Assembly: GCF_020966775.1 (NCBI RefSeq)
Contig: NZ_JAJKFV010000011.1
Span: 485,023 to 549,022 of the forward strand
From: Rhodopirellula halodulae
GTDB taxonomy: Bacteria; Planctomycetota; Planctomycetia; Pirellulales; Pirellulaceae
DNA: 64,000 nucleotides
Reading direction: 5' to 3'
In this document: positions 36,763 to 47,900 of the stretch, piece by piece
Position numbering within the stretch: the stretch's first letter is position 1
How the letters are laid out: every line of letters begins with the position of its first letter
Notes under the pieces: model-generated
Database searches by the model: none
What the model saw: only the letters and a program-made list of their open reading frames with translations
Told to the model about the DNA's origin: nothing
Made by a program: the position numbers and the translations under genes

Positions 36763-39300
36763 TCATTCGGCCGACTGGGCTTCGTCTCGAAAGGCATTCA
36801 GGTCGAGGATGTTGATGATGGCGCCTTTGCGTGAACTTCCGCTGATGTAAGGCACAACTCGCAACAGGATGCGTTCCCCGTTAATCGTATCCACCTCGCG
36901 AATGAACTTTTTACCCGAACGAAGAACAATCTCGAGTTGCTCCGGCAAGTCTTCAATCACCATCGAGTGAGTGAAACTCGATAGCGAGCGGCCAATGTCG
37001 TGGTCCACCAAATTGAAATAACGCGTCGCTGCGGGCGTGAACCGACGAATGTAAAGATTTTCGTCGACGAACAGGGTTCCAATGTCCGTGCTGCTGAGCA
37101 GGTTTTCGATATCCTCGGTGACTTCTTGAAGCTCGGTGATCTTGCGGTGGTTTTCCGCATTCACAGAGTACAACTCTTCATTGACGCTATGCAATTCTTG
37201 GTTGGTGCTTTGAAGTTCCTCGTTGGATGCAATCAACTCTTCGTTGGTGGATTGCAATTCTTCATTGCTGGTTTCCAGCTCTTCGATGGTGGCACTCAAG
37301 CTTTCCTTGGCAAATGCCAACTCCGCTTCCAACGCGTCGTATTGGTCCCCCGGCCGCGCGACGCGAACCTCGGTTTCGACCACATTGTGCTTTGTGTCGG
37401 GCACCCCCAGTTCAACGAACCACACAAACGCCGATTGAACGGCGCTGTGCAGCATCCGCACGGTGACATCGGTATCCGCGATCTTTCCGTTGACGAAAAA
37501 CGGCACGTCACGGATCACGATCTTTGACTCGGGCTCCCGAGCCGAACGAACCAACGCCGCGCCCAACGTCGTGCGGGCCTCTCCTTCAATCATCCTCAGC
37601 AAATTGCCACTGAAACGGCCGGCGGTGTTTTGCAGGTACTTGCTGGCGTCGCCGAACACGTGCAGCACATTGCGTTGTTCATCCAGCAGCAACCCACACT
37701 CGACAAATTCACCCAACAACAAGTCATAAGCGTCTAGCAGACCAGTGAAGCTCAGTTGCTCTGGCTTGTCCCGATTCAGGATATTGACCAATCGTCGAGG
37801 CGCTTGCTCTTTCGCCCTCAGTTGTTCGTACGACTTGATGGCCACCGGCAATGATCGAAGTTTGCGATAGATTCGCCACGTCGGGTCCAACGTTTCAAAC
37901 TCGTCTTGCAGCTTGCCGGGCGTCTCGCTGCTTCCGAGCATCATCAGGCCATCTTTTTCCAACGAGAAATGCAACGAAGCGATCGCAGCATTCTGGGCCT
38001 GAGGCTTGAAATAGATCAGCATGTTTCGACACGTCACCACATGAATTTTGGTGAACGGCGGATCGACGATTAGGTTGTGCTGTGCGAACACAATCTGCCG
38101 CCGGATCTCGGGCGTGACCTTGTATCGCGTTTTGCTGACCGGAGTGAAGAATCGGTTCTGTCGTTGTCGCGAAACGAATTCCAAGGATTCGGCGGAGAAC
38201 ATCCCGCTGGCCGCTCGGTCCAAAGCTCCTTGATGTGCGTCGGTGGCCAAGACTTTGAAACGCGGCTCTTTGCCCAATCGCTCAAAGGCTTCCGTCCCGA
38301 TCATCGCCATCGTGTAGGCTTCTTCGCCCGACGCACAACCCGCCACCCAGATCCGAAACTCTTCGTCCGGTTTCAGGTGAGCAACCATTCGGTTGATTCG
38401 CGACTGAAGTGAGAAGAACGCTTCCGTATCACGAAAGAACTTGGTCACACCGATCAACAAATCGTGATAGAGCGTGTCGACCTCTGCTTTATCCGAACGC
38501 AATAGCTCGGCGTACTGCTGGATGCTTTTACAGTGACGTGAATGCAGTCGGCGTTCCAGCCGTCGCGCCACGGTGGACTCTTTGTAGCCACTGAAGTCAA
38601 TGCTGTGACGATCTGACAACAGCGAAAAGACGAGGCGAATCCCAGACAGGTCTTCAGAGGTCAATTCTTCCCGACGCGATGGACCATCGGGTTCATTCAG
38701 ATGTTCCCAAAGTGAGACCGCGATCTCTGATGGCGACAAAATATAATTGATGCAATCCGTTGCGATGGCGTTCTTTGGCATCCCGTCGAACTGCGCAGTG
38801 TCCGGAAGCTGCGCGTAGGTGATGCCTCCACTTTCGTAGATAGCACGCACTCCCGCCGTTCCATCGGACCCGGTGCCCGACAAAACAACGCCGAACGCAT
38901 TGGCACCAAAACTCTTCGCAATGGACTGGAACAACAAATCCACCGGACGTTGAATTTGTTCCCGATCCATGTCGCTGGTCACGAAATGACCATCCACGAC
39001 CGTCAGGTTCTTTTTCGGCTGAATCAGGTAAACCGTGTTTGGTTCGAGTATGGTTCCGTTCTCGGTATTGACCACATTCATGTTGGTGAATCGCGAAAGG
39101 ATTTCATCCATTAAACTCTTGAAGTCCGGCGACAGATGCTGAACAACGATGAACGTCATTCCCGTATCACTCGGCAATTTGCCGAAGAACTCCTCCAACG
39201 CTTTCAGCCCACCAGCGGACGCGCCGATCCCCGCCACCGCCCGAATGCGTTGAACGGGTACGTCGACCGCGTCGGGATTTTCCGAGTGAGTGCTATGCAT
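36763..39300 (-). CDS. CheB-CheR-PAS fusion protein without kinase domain
   Basis: 845 residues from ATG 39300 (8-base overlap with the upstream gene; a GTG at 39354 would extend it). Order: CheB methylesterase-like domain (catalytic Ser in GIGASAGG, His in VVQHLSPDF, Asp in LSGTGSDG); CheR methyltransferase (SAM motif VAGCASGEEAYTMAM, VVTCRNMLIYFKPQ); a PAS-like segment; a long [12 protein letters not shown] coiled coil (about 650-715); and a PAS domain at about 720-836. There is no histidine kinase or receiver, so it ends in a sensor domain. Similar CheB/CheR proteins are known but their substrates are unclear. It is the last gene of the minus-strand signalling operon. Confidence 0.9.
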   Translation of the reverse strand: MHSTHSENPDAVDVPVQRIRAVAGIGASAGGLKALEEFFGKLPSDTGMTFIVVQHLSPDFKSLMDEILSRFTNMNVVNTENGTILEPNTVYLIQPKKNLTVVDGHFVTSDMDREQIQRPVDLLFQSIAKSFGANAFGVVLSGTGSDGTAGVRAIYESGGITYAQLPDTAQFDGMPKNAIATDCINYILSPSEIAVSLWEHLNEPDGPSRREELTSEDLSGIRLVFSLLSDRHSIDFSGYKESTVARRLERRLHSRHCKSIQQYAELLRSDKAEVDTLYHDLLIGVTKFFRDTEAFFSLQSRINRMVAHLKPDEEFRIWVAGCASGEEAYTMAMIGTEAFERLGKEPRFKVLATDAHQGALDRAASGMFSAESLEFVSRQRQNRFFTPVSKTRYKVTPEIRRQIVFAQHNLIVDPPFTKIHVVTCRNMLIYFKPQAQNAAIASLHFSLEKDGLMMLGSSETPGKLQDEFETLDPTWRIYRKLRSLPVAIKSYEQLRAKEQAPRRLVNILNRDKPEQLSFTGLLDAYDLLLGEFVECGLLLDEQRNVLHVFGDASKYLQNTAGRFSGNLLRMIEGEARTTLGAALVRSAREPESKIVIRDVPFFVNGKIADTDVTVRMLHSAVQSAFVWFVELGVPDTKHNVVETEVRVARPGDQYDALEAELAFAKESLSATIEELETSNEELQSTNEELIASNEELQSTNQELHSVNEELYSVNAENHRKITELQEVTEDIENLLSSTDIGTLFVDENLYIRRFTPAATRYFNLVDHDIGRSLSSFTHSMVIEDLPEQLEIVLRSGKKFIREVDTINGERILLRVVPYISGSSRKGAIINILDLNAFRDEAQSAE

Positions 39301-42300
39301 GGTCACCGGAGCCTTGCTCCGAGAGGTTTCCTGAACTGAATGGTTTGTATTCACGCAGCGTTAGACAGACGACCGTTCCACCACTTGGACTTCTCTCCAA
39401 CCAGATTCGCCCACCGTGCCGAATCACAATGCGTTTGCAAATCGCCAGCCCCACGCCGATCCCTGGCACGTCGGGTTTGAACCCCAAACGCTTGAAAATC
39501 GTGAACACACGATTCGCGTGACGTTCGTCCACACCGATCCCGTTGTCCGCAACGTTGATCTGAACGAAACCGTCCACCGCGGTGTTGGACAGATGAATTC
39601 GCGGCGGCTGGTCGGAACGATACTTGATCGCGTTATCGATCAAATGGAAGAACAACAACTGAAGTTGCTCTCGATCACCTGCCACCACGGCCAGCTCATC
39701 CATTTCAACTTCGGCACCGTAAAAGTCCAATGTCGTCGATAAGTTGGCCAGGGCATCGCCGATCGCGTCCGTCAACGGAACTCGGTCCAGTGGGCGTCCC
39801 AAAGTGTTGATTCGTGAATACGTCAACAGAGCTTCGATCATCATGCTCAAGTTCGACGCACTGTCGCGAATCACCTTGCCCGACTTCAAAATCTTCTGCG
39901 AGTCATTTTCTTTGGTCGCCGCGTCGAGCATCTCCGCATACTGCGAAATGTGACGCAGAGGCGCTTGCAAATCGTGCGACACCGCATAGGCAAAATCGGG
40001 CAACTCCTCACCCACCTGAGCCAGCGTCATCAACGTCCGTTGAGCCTGCTCGGCCTGCTTGAGTGCCGTGATGTCTGTCGTGGTCAACACGATCCCCCGG
40101 ACCACACCCTCCTCCGTGCGGTACGGTTGCATGCGTTGCAGGTAGACGCGGCCGTCTGAGTTCTGCACTTCGATTTCACGAGATTCGGCAGACGCCAAAA
40201 CAGCCGCGGCATCAGAAAGCAGGTTTGGGCTATCCAACTTGTACGCGATGTGATTGATCGGACGACCGATGTCCTGTTCCATCACATTGAACGCGGCAGA
40301 AATTGCCGGGGTGAACATGCGGATGCATAACTCATTGTCGAGAAAGATCGTTCCGATGTCCGTGCTCTTCAAAAGATTGTCCATGTCACTGGTGAGCTGT
40401 GTCAGCTCTTCAATCTTTTGCTTGTGCTCGGAATTGACCGTGTACAACTCCTCGTTGACGCTGTGTAATTCTTCGTTGGTGCTCTGCAGCTCCTCGTTTG
40501 ATGCGATCAACTCTTGGTTGGTGGCCTGCAATTCTTCGTTGCTGGACTCCAATTCTTCCACCGTCGCCTGCAACGTCTCTCGTGTGTAGGAAAGCTCCAG
40601 TTCAAGGTTGCTGATGCGTTCACTGGACAAATCGTCGGATCGAAAACGCTCGGCCTCCTCATCGTCCGACACCTCATCGTGCATTTCTTCAATGCAAATC
40701 AGATAGAGGCTTTGACTTGACTTCTTGTACGGCTCGACGGTGATTTTGTAGATCCGGTCCGGAGTGGACTCGTCCCCGGCAACGCGAATTCCGTCAAAGA
40801 TCGCCGGCACACCTTTTTGCTTGGCTCGATGCAATGCGGCACTGGTGGCCGTTCTCAATTCCAGGCATAGCATTTTCAAAACATCGAGACTCGGCCGCCC
40901 TTCCGGCTGCACCAGCAGTTTTCGCGCGTCGCCGAAGGTATGAATCACCTCGTTGAATTCGTTGACCATCAAGCTCGGAGGAACATGCTTGGTCAGCAAG
41001 TCTTCCATGGCGGTCGACACCCACGCTTGCCGATCGCCCTGCGGTGCAACCGCAACAAACCCATGTTGTTTTTCTCGAATGACGGTGCTGAGAATGGGCG
41101 TCATTGGTAACCGAGCCGCGTCGGGCAACCGAACATCCCTTCGCTTAGAATACAGACGCCAGTGCCGGTCGAGTGTTTCAAACTCAGGCGCCAAATCGCC
41201 GACGGTTTCACTGGGACCGAGGAAGAGAATTCCTCCCGTCCGCAATCCAAAATGGAACAGCGACAGAATCCGCTTCTGAATCTTTGGTTCCAAATAAATC
41301 AGAACGTTTCGACAACTAATGAAATCCAGTCGAGTGAACGGGGGGTCATTGGTGAGATCATTTGCAGCAAAGATCACGCGCTGTCTCACATCGCGTTTGA
41401 TGTGACACAGGCCACCGGATTGAGTGAAGTATTTGACCTGAAAATCGGTCGGCACGGTGTCCAATGCCGATGTCGGGTAAACACCGGTACTAGCCGTTTC
41501 CAAAGACGTCCGGTGAACGTCCGTTGCAAACACCTTGTAGTCGCAGGTGCGACCTTCTTTTTCCATCGCTTCGTGAAAGAGCATGGCGATGGAATAGGCC
41601 TCTTCTCCCGTTGCACACCCTGGGACCCAAATCCGCAGCTCATCGCCAACCGCAGCGTTCTCCACAATCTTGGGAATGATTTCATTCCGCAGACGGACGA
41701 AGGCCGCTTCGTCACGGAAGAACTGAGTGACCTCAACCAACAGGTCCCGGTAGAGGGCCTCCACTTCTTCTTCGTCATTCTCAAGCAACGCCGCGTACTC
41801 GTTGGCGTCCTTGAATCCGCCCATCTGCATCCGGCGTTCGAGGCGTCGGGTGATGGTGGCCGGTTTGTACAATGCGAAATCCAGACCATGCCGCAGACGA
41901 AACATTCGCAGGATACTGAACAGGGCCGAATCACCGGTGCCCTCACTGATCTCGTCTTGATTCTTGAGCACGTCCCGATCGCGACCCTTGGCGTATTCGA
42001 TCAATCGCGAAGGCATCTCCTCGGGCGTGCAAACGACGTCCACCGCATTGGACTGAATGGCAGCACGCGGCATCCCGTCAAAGCCAGCCGACGCTTCCGT
42101 CTGCACCATCACAACGCCGCCCAATTCGCGAACGTCTTTGATCCCACGCGAACCGTCGCTACCGGTGCCTGACAAAACGATCGCCACCGCGCGAGGTCCC
42201 GCATCTTGTGCCAATGAGCGAAAGAAGATGTCGATGGGCAAGTTCAAACCGCGGGCATGGTCTTGCTGAGTTAGCAACAATTTGCCGGCTGACAAAGCCA

Positions 42301-42562
42301 TGTTCTTTTCAGGTGGGATCAAGTAGATCGTGTCAGGCTCCACCGTCATTCCATCGGTCACCTTGCGGATCGTCATCTTGGTGTGACGAGCCAACAGCTC
42401 ATCCATCAAACTCTTAAAGTCTGGCGAAAGGTGCTGAATAATGACAAACGCCATACCAGAATCGGCTGGCATGTGATCAAAGAAGTCCTCAATCGGCGCA
42501 AGCCCACCGGCGGACGCCCCGATTCCGATGACGAGTAGTGGTTGGTCTTCAGAATCGCTCAT
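39293..42562 (-). CDS. CheB-CheR-PAS-histidine kinase hybrid
   Basis: 1089 residues. CheB domain 1-190 ([28 protein letters not shown]), CheR about 205-475 ([28 protein letters not shown]), a PAS-like region, a NEELQATNQELIASNEEL coiled coil (about 650-720), a PAS domain (about 725-830, STDIGTIFLDNELCIRMF), DHp helix with His near 865 in AYAVSHDLQAPLRHI, and HATPase (FFHLIDNAIKYR, VADNGIGVD, GIGVGLAICKRI). The DHp type is that of phytochrome-like kinases. No membrane helix. Located between a CheY-like receiver gene (52 bases upstream) and the shorter CheB-CheR-PAS gene, it likely donates phosphoryl groups to that receiver. Confidence 0.92.
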   Translation of the reverse strand: MSDSEDQPLLVIGIGASAGGLAPIEDFFDHMPADSGMAFVIIQHLSPDFKSLMDELLARHTKMTIRKVTDGMTVEPDTIYLIPPEKNMALSAGKLLLTQQDHARGLNLPIDIFFRSLAQDAGPRAVAIVLSGTGSDGSRGIKDVRELGGVVMVQTEASAGFDGMPRAAIQSNAVDVVCTPEEMPSRLIEYAKGRDRDVLKNQDEISEGTGDSALFSILRMFRLRHGLDFALYKPATITRRLERRMQMGGFKDANEYAALLENDEEEVEALYRDLLVEVTQFFRDEAAFVRLRNEIIPKIVENAAVGDELRIWVPGCATGEEAYSIAMLFHEAMEKEGRTCDYKVFATDVHRTSLETASTGVYPTSALDTVPTDFQVKYFTQSGGLCHIKRDVRQRVIFAANDLTNDPPFTRLDFISCRNVLIYLEPKIQKRILSLFHFGLRTGGILFLGPSETVGDLAPEFETLDRHWRLYSKRRDVRLPDAARLPMTPILSTVIREKQHGFVAVAPQGDRQAWVSTAMEDLLTKHVPPSLMVNEFNEVIHTFGDARKLLVQPEGRPSLDVLKMLCLELRTATSAALHRAKQKGVPAIFDGIRVAGDESTPDRIYKITVEPYKKSSQSLYLICIEEMHDEVSDDEEAERFRSDDLSSERISNLELELSYTRETLQATVEELESSNEELQATNQELIASNEELQSTNEELHSVNEELYTVNSEHKQKIEELTQLTSDMDNLLKSTDIGTIFLDNELCIRMFTPAISAAFNVMEQDIGRPINHIAYKLDSPNLLSDAAAVLASAESREIEVQNSDGRVYLQRMQPYRTEEGVVRGIVLTTTDITALKQAEQAQRTLMTLAQVGEELPDFAYAVSHDLQAPLRHISQYAEMLDAATKENDSQKILKSGKVIRDSASNLSMMIEALLTYSRINTLGRPLDRVPLTDAIGDALANLSTTLDFYGAEVEMDELAVVAGDREQLQLLFFHLIDNAIKYRSDQPPRIHLSNTAVDGFVQINVADNGIGVDERHANRVFTIFKRLGFKPDVPGIGVGLAICKRIVIRHGGRIWLERSPSGGTVVCLTLREYKPFSSGNLSEQGSGDHA

Positions 42563-42614
42563 GGGGACTTTTCAAGGATGCGTGGCGGGGGTGAGTCAAA
42601 GGATGGTGAAAGAT

Positions 42615-43055
42615 TCACTTCTGCGGCAGTTTGACCACGTTGACCCAGAAGTCCTGGACGCTCTGAATCACGGAAAAGAACTGCGTCAAATCCACCGGCT
42701 TCACGATGTAGTTGTTGGCTGCTAATCCATACGACTCATGAATGTCACGTTCTTGACTGGACGTGGTCAGCACGACAACAGGAATGGCCTTGAGCGCAAC
42801 ATCGGAACGAATCTCTTTGAGCACCGATCGGCCATCCAACTTCGGCATATTCAGATCGAGCAGAATCAAATCAGGACGCACGGCGCCCTCGTACTTGCCC
42901 TGTTTGCGCAAAAACTGCATCACCTCCTCACCATCCCAAACGTGATGGATGTTGTTGCGGATCTTTCCCTGTTGCAGTGCATCGATGGTCAATTCCGCGT
43001 CGGTTTCACTGTCTTCCGCCAGCAAGATATCGATCGGCTTCGGCTGATTTTGCAT
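42615..43055 (-). CDS. Single-domain response regulator (Rcp1-like)
   Basis: 146 residues from ATG 43055, which overlaps the end of the kinase gene by 50 bases. Acidic pair in ILLAEDSETDAEL, phosphoacceptor Asp in LILLDLNMPKLDG, Thr in VVVLTTSSQERD and Lys in NYIVKPVDL. The insert HVWDGEEVMQFLRKQGKYEGA is typical of cyanobacterial Rcp1, the partner of phytochrome Cph1. It has no output domain, so it acts as a phosphate shuttle or interaction switch for the adjacent kinases. Confidence 0.93.
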   Translation of the reverse strand: MQNQPKPIDILLAEDSETDAELTIDALQQGKIRNNIHHVWDGEEVMQFLRKQGKYEGAVRPDLILLDLNMPKLDGRSVLKEIRSDVALKAIPVVVLTTSSQERDIHESYGLAANNYIVKPVDLTQFFSVIQSVQDFWVNVVKLPQK

Positions 43056-44772
43056 ATTCGAATTCGGTAATGGATGAAATGTTGGACGACGGAACGGAAG
43101 CACTTGCCACCGGCAACGAAATACGGAATGAAGCACCTCGTCCCAAGGATGACACGAGAGTCATGGATCCGTTGTGGCGGTCGACGATGCGTTTACAGAG
43201 CGCCAAACCGATTCCCGTCCCGGGAATCTGTTCACGGCGGTGAAGCCGTTTGAAGAGTTCAAAAATTTGCGAGTGATGACTTTGGTCGATCCCGATGCCT
43301 TCATCGGAAACATCAACGACCAATCGACCGTCTTCACGGATTTGATCGATCGTGACTTTGGCCCGCTGACCTGGCTTTCGAAATTTGATCGCGTTGTTGA
43401 TCAAGTTCTGAAACAACTCGACCAACAACCCTTCATGACCTTCGACGACATCGAGATCAGCGACTTGAATGTCAGCGTTGGTTTCCTGGATCAAATGCGA
43501 CAAGTTTTGCATCGCGGTTTGGACGCAATCGTTCAAATCAACCGGAGCGATCTCCAACTCGGATCGTCCGACTCGCGACAGCGCCAGCAGATCATCAATC
43601 AATGCTTTCATGCGTCCGGCGCCATCCACGATGTGCTTCAGGTAGCTCTGACCTTTGTCATCCAGATCTCCCGCATATCGCTGCTGCAGCAATTGGCTGA
43701 AACCGATGATCGCCCGAAGAGGCTCCTGAAGATCATGTGACGCGGCGAAGGCAAACCGCTGAAGTTCTTGGTTACTTTGCTGCAAGTCGTGCTCGTACTG
43801 CTTGCTATCTTCGATATTGAAGATCATCCCGGCAGTCCGAACCGGTGTCCCGACTCCGTTGAACAAGGTGTGTGCGTGCGTTCGAAACCAACGGTAGTCT
43901 CCATCGTGATGCAGCATCCGAAACTCGGCACTGAATGGCTTCTTGCTTTCCCGCTGCTGAACGAGCTGCTCATCGAAGCTTGCTAGGTCCTCTGGATGGA
44001 TCCGGTCGCGGCTGGCTTGGATCGTGTTGGGAATGGACTTCGTGTCATCACCTTCGAACCCCAGCAAACGCCGAAACTTTGGCGCGTACTCAACCTCGTC
44101 GTTTTGACGATTCCAATTCCAAATCCCACCGCTTTCACCCAACAAACGGATGTAGACCACTCGATTTCGCAGATCGTTTAGATGCTGACGGACGCTGAGC
44201 GTCGCCAACAGAATCGCAGTTGCAATCGCGACCGCCACATTCACCAGCATCAGCATTCGGGCTTGCGATTGAAGTTCCTCCGCTTCCAGCCAACATTGGT
44301 CCGTGAACGATTCAATTCGCCGCTCAAGCTCGTCCAAGGTCGGTTGGTCGTCAAATCGAACCTTCGCATCGATCTCACGGGCGCTGGCACCGTTTTCAGC
44401 CATCGCGTGCACGACGGCCAACTGCGAGGTGTAAGCCGTGATCATTGCCGACGTTTCCGGCAATTCAGGTCCCTGGATCTCACCAAATTGAATTTGCCGC
44501 AGCTCCTTGATCTTCTGACGAGCCTTGCGTGCGTTCTCTTGAGCGGCGGCGTAGTACTTCGACTCGTCGGGACGCAGAACGTAGTTCTTGAAGTTGTGGA
44601 TTAGCCCGCCGTAACCAAGTTCGCGATCCAATTGCTCCGATGCATTCACAGCTTGCGACGAAAGCAAGATCACTTCGTGTCGACGTTCATCGGCACGGAT
44701 CATGAACCAACTGATGATCGAGACAGCTGCGACACAGCCTCCAATGCAAAAAACGAGCGTTCGCGTGCGCAT
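43006..44772 (-). CDS. Membrane sensor histidine kinase with PAS domain
   Basis: 588 residues from ATG 44772. First membrane helix about 6-25, an extracytoplasmic helical domain of about 150 residues containing GYGGLIHNFKNYVLRPDES, second helix about 178-196 (LMLVNVAVAIATAILLATL), a PAS domain with PAC (about 220-335, EFRMLHHDGDYRWFRTHAH), DHp His in FAASHDLQEPLRAIIGF, and HATPase (FQNLINNAIKFR, VSDEGIGID, GTGIGLALCKRI). The GLIHNFKNYVLR motif occurs in the sensor part of other kinases and diguanylate cyclases, with unknown ligand. It precedes and overlaps the receiver gene, a kinase/receiver pair. Confidence 0.92.
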   Translation of the reverse strand: MRTRTLVFCIGGCVAAVSIISWFMIRADERRHEVILLSSQAVNASEQLDRELGYGGLIHNFKNYVLRPDESKYYAAAQENARKARQKIKELRQIQFGEIQGPELPETSAMITAYTSQLAVVHAMAENGASAREIDAKVRFDDQPTLDELERRIESFTDQCWLEAEELQSQARMLMLVNVAVAIATAILLATLSVRQHLNDLRNRVVYIRLLGESGGIWNWNRQNDEVEYAPKFRRLLGFEGDDTKSIPNTIQASRDRIHPEDLASFDEQLVQQRESKKPFSAEFRMLHHDGDYRWFRTHAHTLFNGVGTPVRTAGMIFNIEDSKQYEHDLQQSNQELQRFAFAASHDLQEPLRAIIGFSQLLQQRYAGDLDDKGQSYLKHIVDGAGRMKALIDDLLALSRVGRSELEIAPVDLNDCVQTAMQNLSHLIQETNADIQVADLDVVEGHEGLLVELFQNLINNAIKFRKPGQRAKVTIDQIREDGRLVVDVSDEGIGIDQSHHSQIFELFKRLHRREQIPGTGIGLALCKRIVDRHNGSMTLVSSLGRGASFRISLPVASASVPSSNISSITEFEYAKSAEADRYLAGGRQ

Positions 44773-44948
44773 CGAGATCACCAAGTAGCGAAATTTGTGC
44801 GGAAAACGACCATTCTGCTAGGTCCTGCGGAGCAACGCAAGTGAACATGGTCGCGTTAAGCCTCGCCGACGCGAGCACTTAGATGGGCGATCGAACATCC
44901 TCCACACAACAGAATTGACCAATTCGTGCTCCGAACACGACCGACGAG

Positions 44949-47900
44949 TCAGTTGGCCAGAACACATGGCTGCATCTCAGAAAGTTCAGCCAGAATTTGA
45001 TCCAGCTTCTCGGGATTCAGCGGCTTGACCAAATGCAAATCGAATCCGGATTCGCGAACGGCCTCGCGGTCTTTGTCCTGCCCGTAGCCGGTCAACGCCA
45101 CCAACCGAGTCCCGGCCAGCTCCCGATCGGCTCGCACTCGCCTCGCCAACTCGTGGCCGTCCATCACTGGCAATCCGATGTCAATGATCGCAGCATCCGG
45201 ACGCACCTCACGGATTTTTTGCCAACCCGCCGCACCATCCTGCGCCTTGAACACTTTTAGCCCTCGCAACTCCAACAACACCGACAACATTTCGCGAGCG
45301 TCTTCGATGTCTTCGACGAGCACAACGGTTCGCAATTCAGACACCGAATCTTGCGTGGTTTCCTCCGGCTCAACCGTGACCCCGCACGACAACGGCAACG
45401 AAACGGAAAAGGTACTGCCTCGACCAATCCCGTCGCTGGATGCGGTCACGCTGCCGCCGTGCAACTCCACCACCGCCTTGACCAAAGTCAATCCAACTCC
45501 CATGCCTCCATTGGATCGATCCAGGGTCTCATCGGACTGATAGAATAGCGAGAAGATTTCATTCAATTTGTCTCTGGAGATCCCTGCACCGGTGTCTCGC
45601 AAATGAATCAATGCACTTCCTCGGTCGGCCGACAATGAAAGATGGATCGAACCTCCGGCGGATGTGTACTTCACGGCGTTGGTCAGCAGGTTCACCGTGA
45701 CCTGCTCCAACCTGGCAGGGTCGCCTTCCACAATGATGGGATGATCCGGGAGTTCCGCAGACAACTTCAGCCCGGCTTCCTCGGCTCGCCCCGAAATTGT
45801 CCCCACCGCCTGCTCCACCACGACCGCCAAATCGGTCTGTTGCTTTCGCAGCTCAATCTTTCCATGGGTGATTCGCGAAACGTCGAGCAAGTCATCCAGC
45901 AAACGTGACATTTGTCCCAATTGTCGTCCAACGACTCGCAAGGCTTTCTCGGTCACCTCCGGTTCGATCTGGTCCGACGACATGATTGCGATCGCGTTGG
46001 TGACCGCCCCCAATGGGTTCCGCAGCTCATGCGACAGCATTGCCAAGAATTGGTCTCGGCGGGCGACGCCTTGTTTGACCTCTTGTTCCGCCACGCGACG
46101 CTGTGTGACGTCTTCGAAGGATCCCGCCATTCGAGTTTCTTTGCGTCCAGCTTTTCGCTCGGCCGAACCACGCATGTGAAACCATCGGTACTCGCCGGTG
46201 TTTCCATATTCCATTCGATATTCGATATCGAAGGCACTGGATTGCTCGAGATGAGAACTCAATGCTTTCATCACCCGTCCATGATCGTCCGGGTGCATCA
46301 GTTCTTCCCACAAAGAAACCGTCATTTCGTCGCTGGGAGAACGCCCGAGCAGGGTGTACATCCGGCGGGAACACCAAATCGCTTCCTTGGTGACGTCCTT
46401 CCAATCCCAAATGCCCGCATTGCTACCTCGCACTGCCAAATCGAAACGTTCTTCGCTCTTTTGCAACGCTTCGGTAGCGGCCTGGAGCATGGTGACGTCC
46501 ACCAACGTCACCACTGCTCCTTCGACCGTGCCCCGCGACAGATAAGGAAAGATCCGTAGCAGATACCACTGCCCATTTTCGTCTTTGATCTCGCGTTGGA
46601 CCGATTGTTCGGTCTGAATCACTTCGTTGATGCTGTCAATCAATGAAGGATCTTCGAGACGATGCGTGAACGCGTCGATGGGACGCCCGATGTCCTGAGG
46701 AATGAGATTGAACAACTCCGCAATCTGAGGCGTGAATCGACGCAATCGCAGCCGTGAATCCAAGAACAACGTGTGCACGTTCGTGGTGGTCAACAGATTG
46801 TCGATGTCATCATTGAGCTCGGTCAGTTCATCGATTTTGCGCTGGTGCTCCGCATTGACCGTGTAGAGTTCTTCGTTGACCGAATGCAACTCTTCGTTGG
46901 TGCTTTGCAATTCTTCATTGGACGCCGTCAATTGCTCGTTGGCCGACTGCAGCTCTTCGTTGGTCGACTGGTGTTCTTCGATCGTTGACTGCAAATGACT
47001 TTGCGTGAACTGAAGCTCGCGTTCGAGATACTCGACCGCCATGACCTGCTCCGCATTCAGGACGCTCGTTTCCTTTGGGCTGACCCTGGTTGCCTGTCGT
47101 TCCAATTGAATCAGCACGTTCCCTTCACGGCCGTCGCCCATGTCGAACTGCTCGACACTCATACGAACCGCCTGGGGCTGACCATTCAATTCGCACATAA
47201 TGTCTTCGATGGAGACCGGCTTTTCATCCCGCCGAAGCTGCACCAAAGCAATCGATAGAGGCGACCTCAGTTCCGGAGCGATGATCTGCAGCAGATTGTT
47301 CTGAGGGCGTCCGTCGGCAAACGACAGATACTCACCAGCACCGCCGAAGACATGCAAAATCTCTTTTTGGGAATTGACCAAAATCGCGGGTGACAAAAAT
47401 CGCTCGAGCAATTTGTCGTAAGTTTTCAACAACTGGCGCGTCGCCACCCGGCCCTGAACGGTCTCTTGTGGGGGCACCGCGTGAGGAGCCCAGGAACGTC
47501 GGGCATTGATACCGCTGTGAGTCGTCGGGCTGATCTCTCGATGCTTCCGAAAGATTCGCTGCGATTCATCCAGCGGCTGAAACTCGTTTCGCAACGCGCC
47601 CAGCGATTCGCTTCCGCCCAGGCACAACACCCCACCTGACTTCAACCCAAAATGGAACAAAGACAACACGCGTTGCTGCGTCGCCGGTTGCAGGTGAACC
47701 AAGAGGTTTCTGCAGGAGATCAGATCCAACCGCGTGAACGGTGCATCACGGATCACGTTGTGAGGCGTGAACACGACCAGTTTGCGAATTTCAGGCGTGA
47801 GGTGAAATCCGTTTTGACGTTGAATAAAGAAACGCTCGCGTCTCTCGGGTGTGATTGCAGACAGGCGATCTCCGGTGAAAACGCCCCGACCTGCGACGGA

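Noticed and set aside
41162-42172. 336-codon plus-strand open frame
   Set aside because: Antisense to the CheR/CheB part of a well-supported gene.
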